Shown: in pieces, positions 1 through 10,283 of the stretch
How positions within the stretch are numbered: the stretch's first letter is position 1
How the letters are laid out: each line of letters starts with the position of its first letter
Assembly: GCA_033239525.1 (NCBI GenBank)
Contig: BSYO01000024.1
Span: 2,818,128 to 2,882,127, forward strand
Source: Nepenthes gracilis
Taxonomy: Eukaryota > Streptophyta > Magnoliopsida > Caryophyllales > Nepenthaceae
DNA: 64,000 nucleotides
Direction: 5' to 3'
Program-made: the position numbers and the translations under genes
Notes under the pieces: generated by a model
Database searches by the model: none
What the model saw: only the letters and a program-made list of their open reading frames with translations
What the model was told of the DNA's origin: nothing

Positions 1-864
1 CCGGTGTAACATAACAAATGTACGATCAAAGGATTAGCGGGTCTAATTCATCGATATATCATCTGACACTCAAATCAATAATTTTTCTTTGAGGAAAGAA
101 AATAGAGAATGTAAGTATAAATACTAGTAAAAATAATTTTTGTTTATGGTGTGTGTTTTATAAAAAGCATTTTAATTAGAGAAAGAGTGCACACTTGAAG
201 TGTCTTAAAATTTTTTTTTAGTTGAATGTTGTCCCCCCTTTTCTTGTTGGGATGAAAGGGTTTATATAGAAATTAGGGGCAGTTAATATTTCCAATCAAT
301 CTCCTAAGAAAACGTAGGATAAATAAGTAGACATCGTTTGACTGGCAGTTCCTCACTGACAACCGAGCCTATTGAGTTAGACAAGAGAAAAAAACTGTTT
401 TGATCAATTAGAGTTAATTCCGTCTTCATGCATAAGATAAATTGCTCGAATAAAACTGACGAACTTGTCTACTAATTTTGGACCATATGGGCCAACTGGG
501 CATTTATATATTTTTTTATGGGATGAGTCTTTTAATAGGTTCTCCTCTTAAACTGTTAGCAACTATCCCATCACATATAATCACAATAACAAAACTTGAC
601 TGTGATAAAATGTATCAATTATCTTGCAAAGCAACCTAACAAGACAATTTCAATCAAAACATAGTGTTTTATAATTTTTCTTTTGTTCTTTTATCTAATG
701 AATATATAAATTTCTTACAAAACATCAACAGGTTTTATTATGGTCATTTTAAATAATAGACTATTTTAAATAATAATAGCATTAGAAATTAAGTCAATAT
801 TTTAACTATTGATCAAATATAAGCCTTCCCTAATATAATAATTTTAATTACTAAAAAGATAAAA
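1..864. other. AT-rich intergenic sequence, no gene seen
   Basis: No reading frame resembles a known protein and no long repeat is evident. The composition is AT-rich with short poly-T and poly-A runs. It ends at the target duplication of the solo LTR that starts at 870. Confidence 0.6.
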
Positions 865-1500
865 AGTCCTGAAAGGTTTGGTATCGCGGGCCGACTAGAA
901 ACCCAAAGCGTTTCAAAGAAGCTTTACCATGGTGGGAAACATTTTTATTTTGGCGGGAAATTAAAACTCGTCTTGGAGGAAAATTTTTTATCCCTCTCTA
1001 GATAAAAATGGAAGGATGGATAGCAAATCGCGGGAAGGGGGGGAGGGAGGAACAAGTCCCTAAACAGGGGAGTAAAATCCCTCAAAAGCAATGCCCTGAT
1101 GCTGCCGCTTTGGTCCTGTGGCCCGGCTTTCCTTTCTCCACTTCCAGTGAAAACAGAATATGGCGCCCTCATCAGCAACGCACAAATGCTCTCGCCAATC
1201 AAAGCACAATGCTCACCGCTAACGGCGACTGGCTCTTCCTGGGGCCAAAACTGGGTATGGAGCTCTCCATCCACAACACCTAACCTCTCTGTTCTCGTCT
1301 TTGGCGAAACACGGCGCAAGGCTCTCCTGCCGATGGGGTCAAGCGATACCCTCTCAAATCAACGCTAGGTAGAGCATAAAGCTCACTATCCATGGTAAAC
1401 AACTGCTTCTCCCTCTAATCGGGGAGAATAGAGCCCAGCAAAGCCCCCAAACAATGGTGACCCATACTCTTAGCATTCTTAGCAAAAATAGAGTATAAAG

Positions 1501-1985
1501 TGTAAGCTTCGTGCCCAAATTCTCCCCAATCAACTCGAGCCTCTGTCACGAGCCGATCAAGCCAAGCCGAGCGTGAGCCAAACAAATTCATCGAGGCGGA
1601 TTCGAGCGTTACTGGTTTCGTCCTCTTCTGCCTTCCTCGATCAATTTCGTAACCTTCAAGCGTTTATCTCGCTTAATTGCCGAAGTATTTGTGGTCCATT
1701 AAGTGGTGATAACTCTCCCATTAAGTTAATTAATCAATTTTGCCTATTTGAGTTCCAAACGCTCTGTTGAGGCGGGTGATGGTTTCGCCTATAAATTGAA
1801 AGCATTCGCTTTGTCCCCTGCACCCAACTCAAGCAATACACCATCTAAACGAGTGAAGGAGTGTCCGTATAGCACGGAGTCATCCGAATCGCAAGTTGGA
1901 AAAACAGTACCAAATGGCTTCTGGTATATTAATCGATTTTAAATTCTCGCATTTGTGGTTGTTTTAGCTACATAAATTTCTAACA
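1501..1985 (+). repeat. 5' LTR of copia A
   Basis: Begins TGTAAGCTTCG and ends TTTCTAACA. Aligns along its length with 7389-7874, including the shared 'GTGGTCCATTAAGTGG' and 'CACCCAACTCAAGCAATAC' blocks. 'CTATAAATTG' near 1790 is a possible TATA box for element transcription. Confidence 0.92.
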
Positions 1986-1987
1986 TT

Positions 1988-1999
1988 TGGTATCGAGAA
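1988..1999 (+). other. Primer-binding site of copia A
   Basis: TGGTATCGAGAA lies 2 bp after the 5' LTR. It resembles TGGTATCAGAGC, the complement of the plant initiator methionine tRNA 3' end used by most copia elements, but lacks the A after TATC. The one-base loss would weaken priming and agrees with a dead element. Confidence 0.75.
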
Positions 2000-2631
2000 A
2001 GGCTTCAACTCGCTTTGTTGTTTATGTTTTTCTATTTTTCCCGAAATCGAAAAACCTAAAGTCTTCATTTTTGAAGATTCGGTTCAAACGAAAGATCAAA
2101 ATCGATGGGAAATTAAATTTCCAAAATTTGCATATATTTTTCATCATTTATGGTGTTAAGTGATCGCTCTTCTTTGAATCGGTCCGTATTCGGTCGAAGT
2201 CGCTCGTCATTGTCGTTCTATGAAACCGACGTTGGTAGACGACGAATTTGAACGGGCGCTGTCAGCTTCGGCAGCTATAAACGCCGCCGCTTTCGTGCTT
2301 TTTGTTTTGTGTGTTTCGTAACGACGCTGTTTAGAAACGAATTCCTTAAACGAACGACGCCGCTTTTGCTAGCTTTTTATAAAAAACAAATTATTATTTA
2401 TCGGCTTGGGCCGATTACGCTTATGCCCAAACTTTTGATCGCCTGACTTTGGCCCATCATGAAGCAAATGAGAAAATAAAATGCGATCAGCCGCGGACGG
2501 GTTTCAACCCGGCACGCGCCGAGGGATGGAGCGGCTTTTGCCGCTGCAAGCGCTGAGCGCCTTGCGCTATTTTTGGCATTTTAATTGCTTATATACGATT
2601 CGTAAATATATATATTATATATATACGTATA

Positions 2632-2635
<4 letters not shown>

Positions 2636-2693
<58 letters not shown>
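2636..2693 (+). repeat. (TA)n microsatellite in the copia A leader
   Basis: About 58 bp of nearly pure TA repeat, flanked by further AT-rich imperfect repeats. Any peptide read through it (alternating Ile and Tyr) is an artefact. Confidence 0.95.
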
Positions 2694-2697
<4 letters not shown>

Positions 2698-2799
2698 TAT
2701 TATTATGTATAATGAATAAAATATAATATCCAGAATATAATTATATATATGTATAAATAATGTCTTGTGATTAAAATAATTTAATTAATTGAGGATTAG

Positions 2800-3090
2800 C
2801 CATGCAGACCTTAATTAATAAAATTATTTTTTATTATCATGTGGTATAAAGACATAAATTGTGGTAATTATTTTGATATAATAAAATTTATCCCACAGGA
2901 AATTTTATTATATTAAATTAATTAATCAGTGATAAAATGTCAAATTATTTTTCTTAATTTGCCCACAGGATTAAGAAAGGAATATAATTTGATAGTTTTA
3001 TCATTTTGGACATGAATCTACTTGAATTAAGAATTTGGCCCACAGGTAATTTTTATGTCAATTGATTCATGATGTATGCTTTACATTGGT
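2800..3090 (+). other. Leader with three CCCACAGG-loop hairpins (copia A)
   Basis: Three copies of CCCACAGG sit at about 2892-2899, 2962-2969 and 3039-3046. Each is flanked by arms that pair. The first has perfect 14-bp arms (ATATAATAAAATTT and its complement). The second has perfect inner 9-bp arms (TTTCTTAAT/ATTAAGAAA) with an imperfect outer extension reaching TGATAAAA/TTTTATCA. The third pairs at about 11 of 15 positions plus one G-U. Arm sequences differ between hairpins while the loop stays constant. The function is unknown; RNA packaging or dimerisation of the genomic transcript is one inference. Confidence 0.7.
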
Positions 3091-3159
3091 AAAACATAAT
3101 TTTAAAATTTGTTAGCATCAATTTTGGATGTTAAGCATGTATTTATTTTTATGCAGCTA

Positions 3160-3930
3160 TTCAATCTGTAAATCTTTCCGATATTAGATGTGAAATTCCC
3201 AAACTAAAAGGTGACAACTATAAAGTGTGGAAGGAGAGAATTCTTCTTCACTTAGCGGCTGGATATCGATTATGCTATCCGAAAAGACGAACCACCGGCT
3301 CTTCCCTTTACCAAAGACTGGATGAGGTAAATTTTTATGAACGCTGAGCGATCTAATCGCCTCTTTAATGCTCATAAAGACAAAATTTCTCACGATATTC
3401 GTAGTTCACACTAAAGATACTAAAAGTCACGGATTTATCAAGGCAATTGATGAACAATTTGTGACTTGGACCAAGGCATTTGTAAGCACCCTAATAATGA
3501 AGTTTTCATCTATTAGGCTCACTTGTTAAGGGTGTGCGTGAGCACATAATACAAATGAGGGATATCAGTACCAAACCAAAATCTAGAGGTGGAAATGTCT
3601 GAACCTTTCATTGTACACTACATTTTAAATTCGCTTTTACCGTAATATGGACCTTTTAAAATCTCTTATAACACACATAAGGATAAATAGTCAATAAATA
3701 AACTCATGACCATGTGTGTGCAAGAGGAAGGAAGGCTTATGATGGAGCAAAGTGAGAGCGTCTTCATGCAAAAAGAAGGAATGTTCAAGACGCAGCCAAA
3801 TCAAAGGGGAAAGGTAAAATACCTCCCCAATCGATATCAAGAAGGAGTCCTAGTGCTTCTTCCGTAAAAAGAAGGGACACGTAAAAGGGATCATCAAGTA
3901 TCAAAATCGCTTGAAAAGAAAGGTAATCCA
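3160..3930 (+). pseudogene. copia A gag remnant
   Basis: Conceptual translation starting near 3163 reads 'SVNLSDIRCEIPKLKGDN' then 'YKVWKERILLHL', the N-terminal gag signature of plant copia elements, followed after a small frameshift by 'IDYAIRKDEPPA'-like residues. Further on, 3840-3930 reads as a zinc-knuckle region ('KKKGHVKRDHQ'). Frames change several times and stops interrupt them. Gag would have formed the virus-like particle; this copy cannot. Confidence 0.75.
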
Positions 3931-5230
3931 TTCTCTTTGTACGTTATGAATCTAATATGGTTAATGCCGCACATAACACACGGTGGATCGACTTTGGTTC
4001 TACAATCCATATTTCTAATTCCTTACAGGCTTGCAAAACCTAAGGAAACTAAAAGGGGCAGTGAACAATGCATCTTCTTCGAAACAAGATGCGTTCACAT
4101 GTGAGGCCATTGGAACATGCAATTTAATTTTGAGTAGTGGTTTGTTTTGTCTTTTGAAAAGACCTTTATATTTTAAATTTCTCTAAAAATTTGATTTCAA
4201 GTTTAGACTTGTACCATTTGGATATTCTTTTATATTTTCGGACTCATTATTCAAATTTTATCTTATAAGTCCGATATCATTGGAAATGGCATAATCGTCG
4301 ATGATCTTATTGTTTGAATTTATAAAACAATACCAATTTCAATATCAGGCATGTTAATAATGGAATTAAAAGATGTGTTATGAATGAATGTTCCTCGATG
4401 TTGTGGTGGTATAGAGATCGACATATCTCCATTGATAGACTCAAAAGATTAGTAAATGATGGGGTACTTAGTACTCTAGATTTTACATCGACTTTCAGAC
4501 TTATGTGGACCGCATTAAAGGAAAGGCATCAACAAGACTGAGAAAATGCCAAGAGGAGTTCGGACATATTAGAGATCATACATACCGACATTTGTAATCG
4601 CGATATAGACTCATATGGCCCAAAATATTTCATCACCTTTATCATGATTTATCACGATATATGTATCTCTACTTGCTTCATAATAAATACGAAGTCTTGG
4701 ATGCTTTTAAATTGTTTAAAGTATAGAGAAACAAACTGAAAAAATATCAAAATTGTGAGATCGTATAGAGGTGGAGAGTATTATGGTAGATATATCAAGA
4801 TGGACAAATGCCTGTCCATTTGCAAAGTTTTTCAAGAACATGGGATTGTTGCCCAATACACTATGCCTGCCCTCCCGACCAAAATGGTGTAGAAGAAAGA
4901 AGAAATCGAATATTATTGGACATGGTGAGGAGTATGCTTAGTAACTCCGAACTTCCAAAATCTTCATGAGTGAAGTTTTAAAACGGCGGTGTACATATTA
5001 AATCGGGTCCCAACAAAAGCGCTCCAAAACTCCTTTTGAGTTATGGAAGGTTGAAAATCGAGTTTGAACATGTACGCCGTATGGGGATGCCCATCCGGTA
5101 ATAGTTTATAACCCACATGAGAAGAAATCGACCCAAGGACTATAAGTGGGCATTTCATCGATATGCCGAATCTGTCTAAGGGATACGATTTTACCGCCCA
5201 TCTCACACCACTAGATTGTGAAATCAAGAA
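3930..5230 (+). pseudogene. copia A protease and integrase remnant
   Basis: The segment after the zinc knuckle reads 'WIDFGSTIHISN' (about 3983-4018). In the copia protease motif WxxDSGxxxHxx the catalytic Ser after Asp is here Phe. From about 4380 to 5230 short blocks recall the integrase (GAG-pre-integrase 'RLKRLVNDGVL', and 'NPHEKKSTPRTISGHFIDMPNL'-like residues near the end), broken by frameshifts and small deletions. No catalytic DDE set can be assembled in one frame. Confidence 0.65.
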
Positions 5231-5559
5231 ATGTAAAATTTCTCAAAATGACTTAATGAGTTGGAGAAAACGATCAAGAATCGATCATTTGGATTCTCAA
5301 CCTCCACTTCATATGATAGGTTGATTGATGAACACAACACCCCTCAAGATCAATGGGTGTTTATAAACCAATCAACGCTGTTTCACAAAATGTTGATCCT
5401 ATTCCAAATTGACCATGAAATTCGTGACTTATCTCAAATAATAGTCAATAACATACTCCTCCTGAGGATGATGATACAACATTAAGAAGGTCTTCTAGAA
5501 TAAGAAAGTCCGCAATCCCTAGTGATTATATTGTATATCCGGGAAGAGTCTCGACTATA

Positions 5560-7085
5560 ATGTGGGAGCCGAAAATGATCCTCCAAACGCTTTCACAAGC
5601 CATGAGTTGTAATGAATCACAATTATGGCACAATGCTATGAAAGAAGAGATGAGTTCCATGAGTAGCAATAGAGTCTGGGATCTTGTTAAATTGCCTAAA
5701 GGGGCGAAAGTCATAGGGTGTAAATGGGTCTTTAAAATAAAAAAAAGACTTATTAGGCAATATTGAAAGATATAAGGCAAGACTCGTTGCTAAAGGTTAC
5801 ATTCAGAAAGAAGGAATTGATTACAAGGAGACTTTTTCTCCTGTATCTAAAAAGGGCTCTCTTCGTATAATTTTGGCATTGGTTGCTTATTTTGATATGG
5901 AATTGCAACAAATGGATGTGAAAACAACATTTTTAAATGGTGATCTAGAGGAAGAGGTTTACATGAAACAACCAGAAGGATTCTCCTCTAGTGATGGTGA
6001 GCAATTGGTGTGCAAATTAAAGAAGTCCATATATGGATTGAAACAAGCATCCCGTCAATGGTATTTGAAATTTGACAAAATATTCTCTTCATTCGGGAGT
6101 AAGACTTGTTTTCTTGTCTTATATGTGGATGATATTTTACTTGCATCCAATAATAAAGGGTTGTTGTATGAGGTGAAACAATTTCTCTCTAAAAATTTTG
6201 AAATGAAGGATATGGGTGATGCATCTTATGTCATTGGCATAAAGATATATCGAGACGCACCGCGTTATGTTATGGGTTTGTCTCAAGAGACCTATATCAA
6301 TAAGGTTTTAGAGAGATTTGATGAAAGATTGTTCACTTCAGTGTAGCACCCATTGTGAAGGGTGATAAGCCCACTTGAGCCAATGCCCGAAAAACGATTC
6401 GAACGGAACATCAAGAACATTCCGTATGCTTCCGCTGTTGGAAGTTTGATGTATACTCGTATGTACAAGACCCGACATAGCATTTGCAGCTGGAATGTTG
6501 GGAAGATTTCGTAGAGTAATCCAAGAATCGAACACTGAAAGCTGCCAAGAAAGTCATGAGGTATCTTCAAGGTACTAAAGATTTCATGCTTACATATACG
6601 GACCCGACAATCCAAAGTTTTGGGGTACTTCGATTCAGACTACTGGATGTGTTGATTCACGAATCAACATCCTGTTACATATTTTGTTCTGCCGAGTGAG
6701 TCGTATCCTCGCGAGTGCAAATCAAACTTTGATTGCTACTTCCACTACGGAGGTCGAAGTTCGCTGCTTGTTTCGAGGCTACAAAGCATGGTGTATGGAT
6801 AAGGAATTTCATGTCTAGGCTTAGAGTGGTTGATTCCATCTCAAGGCCATTAAGAATTTTTTTATGATAATTAAGTCTGCTTTTCCGGCTAAAATAACAA
6901 AGTAGCAAATAAGTAAAACATATCGACATTCGCTTTTAGCCATAAAGGAGCGCATTAAAGGAAAGGAAATTATATTGAGTATATCAGCACTGAATTGATG
7001 ATCGCTGATCCTTTGACAAAAGGCATGCCACCATTAAGGTTCAAGGATCTTATATCTGAAATGGGATTGAGTTCCATTTTGTAAT
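5560..7085 (+). pseudogene. copia A reverse transcriptase and RNase H remnant
   Basis: The best preserved part. 5560-5766 encodes the start of the RT ('LWHNAMKEEMSSM', 'VWDLVKLPKGAKVIGCKWVF'), and after a frameshift 5873-6346 encodes '[20 protein letters not shown]', 'GFSS', '[11 protein letters not shown]' and '[12 protein letters not shown]'. The catalytic YVDD lies at 6122-6133. About 20 residues normally found between 'FDKIFSSFG' and the YVDD strand are missing, so the domain is damaged even in its open part. From 6360 to 7085 RNase H-like blocks ('GMFLMFRS' is on the other strand and not meaningful; 'ADPLTKGMPP' near 7005-7035 is the expected C-terminal copia motif) occur in shifting frames. 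Confidence 0.85.
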
Positions 7086-7377
7086 TTTTCATTGTATGGA
7101 CAATGATGTTGTAAATTCCTAATTTAATGTTGTGATATTTCTCAAAATTGTGTACACATTAATTAATTAATTTGAGAATATCATTAAATTGGACAAAGAA
7201 TAAACATAGGGTTTATTCATAAAGTAAAGTTACCGAATGACTTGAAAAATTAATATATTGTAATACATGGAAGATATTACTCATTATTAGAGGACTTATC
7301 GCCATGATTCATATATTTATTTCTTAAAGTTTGAAAAATTGATGATTTTAGTTATCACATCAAGTTAAACATGGACC

Positions 7378-7388
7378 AAGTGAGAGAA
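7378..7388 (+). other. Polypurine tract of copia A
   Basis: AAGTGAGAGAA directly precedes the 3' LTR, matching the purine-rich plus-strand primer typical of plant copia elements. Confidence 0.75.
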
Positions 7389-7874
7389 TGTAAGCAAAGT
7401 CCCAATTCGCCCAATTAATCGAGCCTGGCCCACGAGCCGATCAAGCTGCGAGCTGAGCCAAAATGCCTTCATCGCTTCTGGATCTCGAGCCGATTTTGAG
7501 CCGTCACCGGGTTTCGCCTCTTCGCCTTCCTCGATCAATTTCGTAACCTTCAAGCGTTTATCTCAATTAATTGTCAAGCATTTGTGGTCCATTAAGTGGT
7601 GATAACTCTCCCATTAAGTTAATTAATCAATTTTGGCCGTTTGAATTCCAAACGCTGCTGAGGCGGGTAATGGTTTCGCCTATAAATTGAAAGATTCGGC
7701 TTTGTCCCTGCACCCAACTCAAGCAATACACCATCTAAACGAGCGAAGGAGTGTCCGTAAGTACGAAACCCGTCCCGAATCGCAAGTTGGAAAACAGGCA
7801 CCAAATGGCCGAGGTATATTAATCGATTTTAAATTCCGCATTTGTGGTTGTTTTATCCACATAAATTTCTAACA
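7389..7874 (+). repeat. 3' LTR of copia A
   Basis: Begins TGTAAGCAAAG and ends TTTCTAACA, followed by the target duplicate TAAAG at 7875-7879. It matches the 5' LTR with scattered substitutions and small indels. Confidence 0.92.
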
Positions 7875-8479
7875 TAAAGCCCCTTCGTAAGGCAGTCGGA
7901 GTACTCGGCGAGGCGTCCCCCAAAACAGGGTTCAGAGCCTCTCAGCAGAACAAAATGTGAGGCCGAATCCCCAAAATGAAGAATCAGCCGTCATCTAAAG
8001 CAAACAAGCAAGGAGCTCCAAGCTTCTCATCAATGGCGTCCGTGACTCCTTGCAGCTCTTGGCCGAACAGAAGCGAGGAGCTCTCGGACAAAGACTGCCT
8101 AGTTACTCCTATCTTGGTACCAGGGAGAATGGAGTTGAGCCCGTGGTTCCTCGAAGCTCACAAAGAGACTTGAGGCCGTGGGAGGCCTCGGGATCGTGCC
8201 GCCCAGCTGCGCCATTGACGGAGACAAACGGAGCCCAATAAATGGCGCTCAATCCCCTTAAACAGAATAGGGAACAGAGTGCTGTACGACGTTCCCCCAA
8301 AAGTGTCGTCCAAAGAAATTCAAGACTGCTTCATTCGGCTTTGTTTGGACTCGATTGGTTCTCAGATTCGACCGCCCAACGGAACGATCCGGATGTGTGA
8401 TGACATCATGCCCTGCACTCATCATAACGGAATCTGCTAGGCTTCCGGATATTTCTAGGGGCACACGGATACGCTAAGC

Positions 8480-8890
8480 CACCTTCCATAGGCGCACCTC
8501 TAAGCCACCTTCCGCGGGTGCACCCCAAGCGGGAACATCTTCGAGTTGCCCTCCGCGAGCACACCCCAAGCGGGGATATCTCCAAGCCGCCCCTCTACTG
8601 GAAGCATCTTTAAGCCGTCCTTTGCGAGCGCACCCTCAAGTAAGGACACCTCAGGCCACTATCAGCGGGCGCACCTCCAACCCGCTCTTTGCGGACGCAC
8701 CTCCAAGTAGGGACATTTCTAAGCCGCCCATTTACCAGACGTATTTCTAAACCGCCCTTTGCGGGTGCATCCTCGAGCAGGAACACCTCCAAGCCACTCT
8801 CCGCGGGTGCACCTCTAAACCGCCCATTTACCGAGTGCGCTACTAAACCGTTCTCCGCATGCGCACCTCTAAACCGCCCTCTGCGGGCAC
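8480..8890 (-). repeat. GC-rich minisatellite inside solo LTR A
   Basis: A run of imperfect units built around 'CACCTCTAAGCCGCCC' followed by 'GCGGGTG' or 'GCGGGCG'. Short units of about 26 bp alternate with longer ones of about 41 bp carrying an extra 'AAGCGGGAACATC'-like block. The same units in reverse complement occur at about 50400-50575 inside solo LTR B, with far fewer copies. Copy-number change here probably explains much of the length difference between the two LTRs. Confidence 0.75.
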
Positions 8891-9568
8891 CTTCATAGAG
8901 CTCAAGCCTCCAAACACGTTCCTCTCACACTCCCCTCATTTTTACATCTTAAGTATATTTTCCTCCATTTATTACTGAAGATATTTGACTTCAGCGTCGG
9001 AGTGTTGACGGAGGACAACTCCCTGTCGATCTTTGACCTCTTGTTTGTTAGTTGTGTTGTGCAGGTTCTGGGTTAACAGCAACAGAGTCCGGACCTGCTC
9101 GCGATCACTTTCGAGCGACGAGGAATCTGAAGACTCCATAATCCGTACGACAATCGGAAACCCAGGACGCAACAAGTCTAATATTTAAAAAGATCATGAC
9201 AAAATATCGATCGAACAAGCAATCCACACACATCAGTCTAAATCAAAAATCAAAAGCTGTGCACAAAATTTGGGGGAGAAGCAAAGCAATATTTTCTTTA
9301 CTGAGAGCATCAACAACAGCATTTAAAATCAACCCTTAAATATTGTTGACCAACAAAAATGAAATTTTTAAAAATAGAAAATAAAACACAAAATCTTATG
9401 TGCTCTTTATTTGCTTGGGTAACAGCTGTTTTATCTGCTTCTACATGTAAGTGGTTGGAAAATCCTTCCTTTTATCCTCCACATTCAATGATTTATTCAC
9501 AAAGGGTAATCTCAATGATTGACATGGTCATTCTCAGATTTTGATTTTTGGAGCTCCTTTTGGGCACA

Positions 9569-9712
9569 GATCAGCCTGCAAATACATCAATAAATCGATG
9601 ATGAGTAGATCTGATCAAGATCGAGTTTATTCTAAGCTCGGATCAACCTGCAAATACATCAATAAATCGATGATGAATAGACTTCATTGAGATCGAGTTT
9701 AGTTTAAGCTCG
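9569..9712. repeat. 72-bp direct repeat, two copies
   Basis: 9569-9640 and 9641-9712 are near-identical, each starting GATCARCCTGCAAATACATC and ending in AAGCTCG. Confidence 0.9.
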
Positions 9713-9720
9713 AACTGGTT

Positions 9721-9780
9721 TAGAGGGTAAAATATGACCGAAAGCAGATCTAAGGGGTAAAATATGACCAAAGGCAGATT
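9721..9780. repeat. 30-bp direct repeat, two copies
   Basis: 9721-9750 and 9751-9780 share 'GGGTAAAATATGACC' and 'GCAGAT' with few differences. Confidence 0.85.
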
Positions 9781-10283
9781 TACCACTTGTTTAATGGGAA
9801 GACCAATTGACCCTGAAAAAATTATAATTAAAAAGAAAGTAGATATCAATGTATTAGTAGTTGAACTAAAAAGTTTTTAATAACTTTACTAAATTTTATT
9901 TATTGACTGTTGCAACCCACTTATCTATATGAGATTAGTTGATTTTTTTTTTTCATCTTTTGATAAAAAATGATAACATAATTATTTTTAAATTTATTGT
10001 GAAAAAAATAGTGAAACTATGCAAATGTTAATTTTTGATAATAATTTCTATAAAATAACTTTACCTAATGACTCCTATAAAAAATAATAATAATAATGGA
10101 TAGAAAACCGAGCCGAGTTAGGTTAGCAACAGTTACTTAGGTAAAACATCATAATTGTGTCCGTCCATAATCAAACTCATGCTAGTACGTCCTCATTGAG
10201 GAGACAATAAAATTGGACGTAAAGCTACTTCAATATGCCCTATTTAGGAATGTGAGTCTTGATACAACAGGAAGATTATTTAA

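Larger units (their letters stand above)
1501..7874 (+). mobile_element. Ty1/copia retrotransposon A, full-length but defective
   Basis: A 6,374-bp element with two similar LTRs (1501-1985 and 7389-7874), both starting TGTAAGC and ending CTAACA. A perfect 5-bp target duplication TAAAG flanks it (1496-1500, 7875-7879). A primer-binding site follows the 5' LTR and a purine tract precedes the 3' LTR. Internal order is leader, gag, protease, integrase, reverse transcriptase and RNase H, the copia order. Coding regions carry many stops, frameshifts and small deletions, so no active polyprotein is possible. It lies inside solo LTR A and is therefore younger than that LTR. The LTRs differ by substitutions and small indels, so the insertion is not recent. 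Confidence 0.93.
870..9174 (-). mobile_element. Solo LTR A (LTR retrotransposon remnant), interrupted by copia A
   Basis: On the minus strand the element begins TGTTGCGTCC at 9174 and ends in CA at 870. It resembles, in reverse orientation, the LTR at 50116-51846: the terminal block (9174 down to about 9000), the GC-rich 'AAGCCGCCC' minisatellite and the 'TTTTGGCGGGA' stretch near the other end all recur there. Flanks are AGTCC (865-869) and AGTCT (9175-9179), a 5-bp target duplication with one mismatch. Removing the copia insertion and its 5-bp duplicate leaves about 1,926 bp. No internal gag or pol region accompanies it, so I read it as a solo LTR left by LTR-LTR recombination. The termini and size suit a Ty3/gypsy LTR, but nothing here proves the superfamily. 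Confidence 0.7.
9180..10283. other. Intergenic sequence 3' of the kinase gene, with short tandem repeats
   Basis: No coding signal. It should contain the kinase 3' UTR next to 10284, but no polyadenylation site can be fixed by eye. Two tandem repeats lie at 9569-9712 and 9721-9780. Confidence 0.55.

Noticed and set aside
945..1368. Overlapping open frames of 89-124 codons on both strands
   Set aside because: They lie inside solo LTR A, overlap one another on opposite strands and show no family similarity; high GC explains the lack of stops.
2481..2726. 81-codon frame ending in Ile/Tyr repeats
   Set aside because: The second half is the translated TA microsatellite of the copia A leader.
8480..8890. 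CRISPR-like spacing of GC-rich repeats
   Set aside because: The units are degenerate, run head to tail without unique spacers, and lie in a plant LTR; a minisatellite is the better reading.
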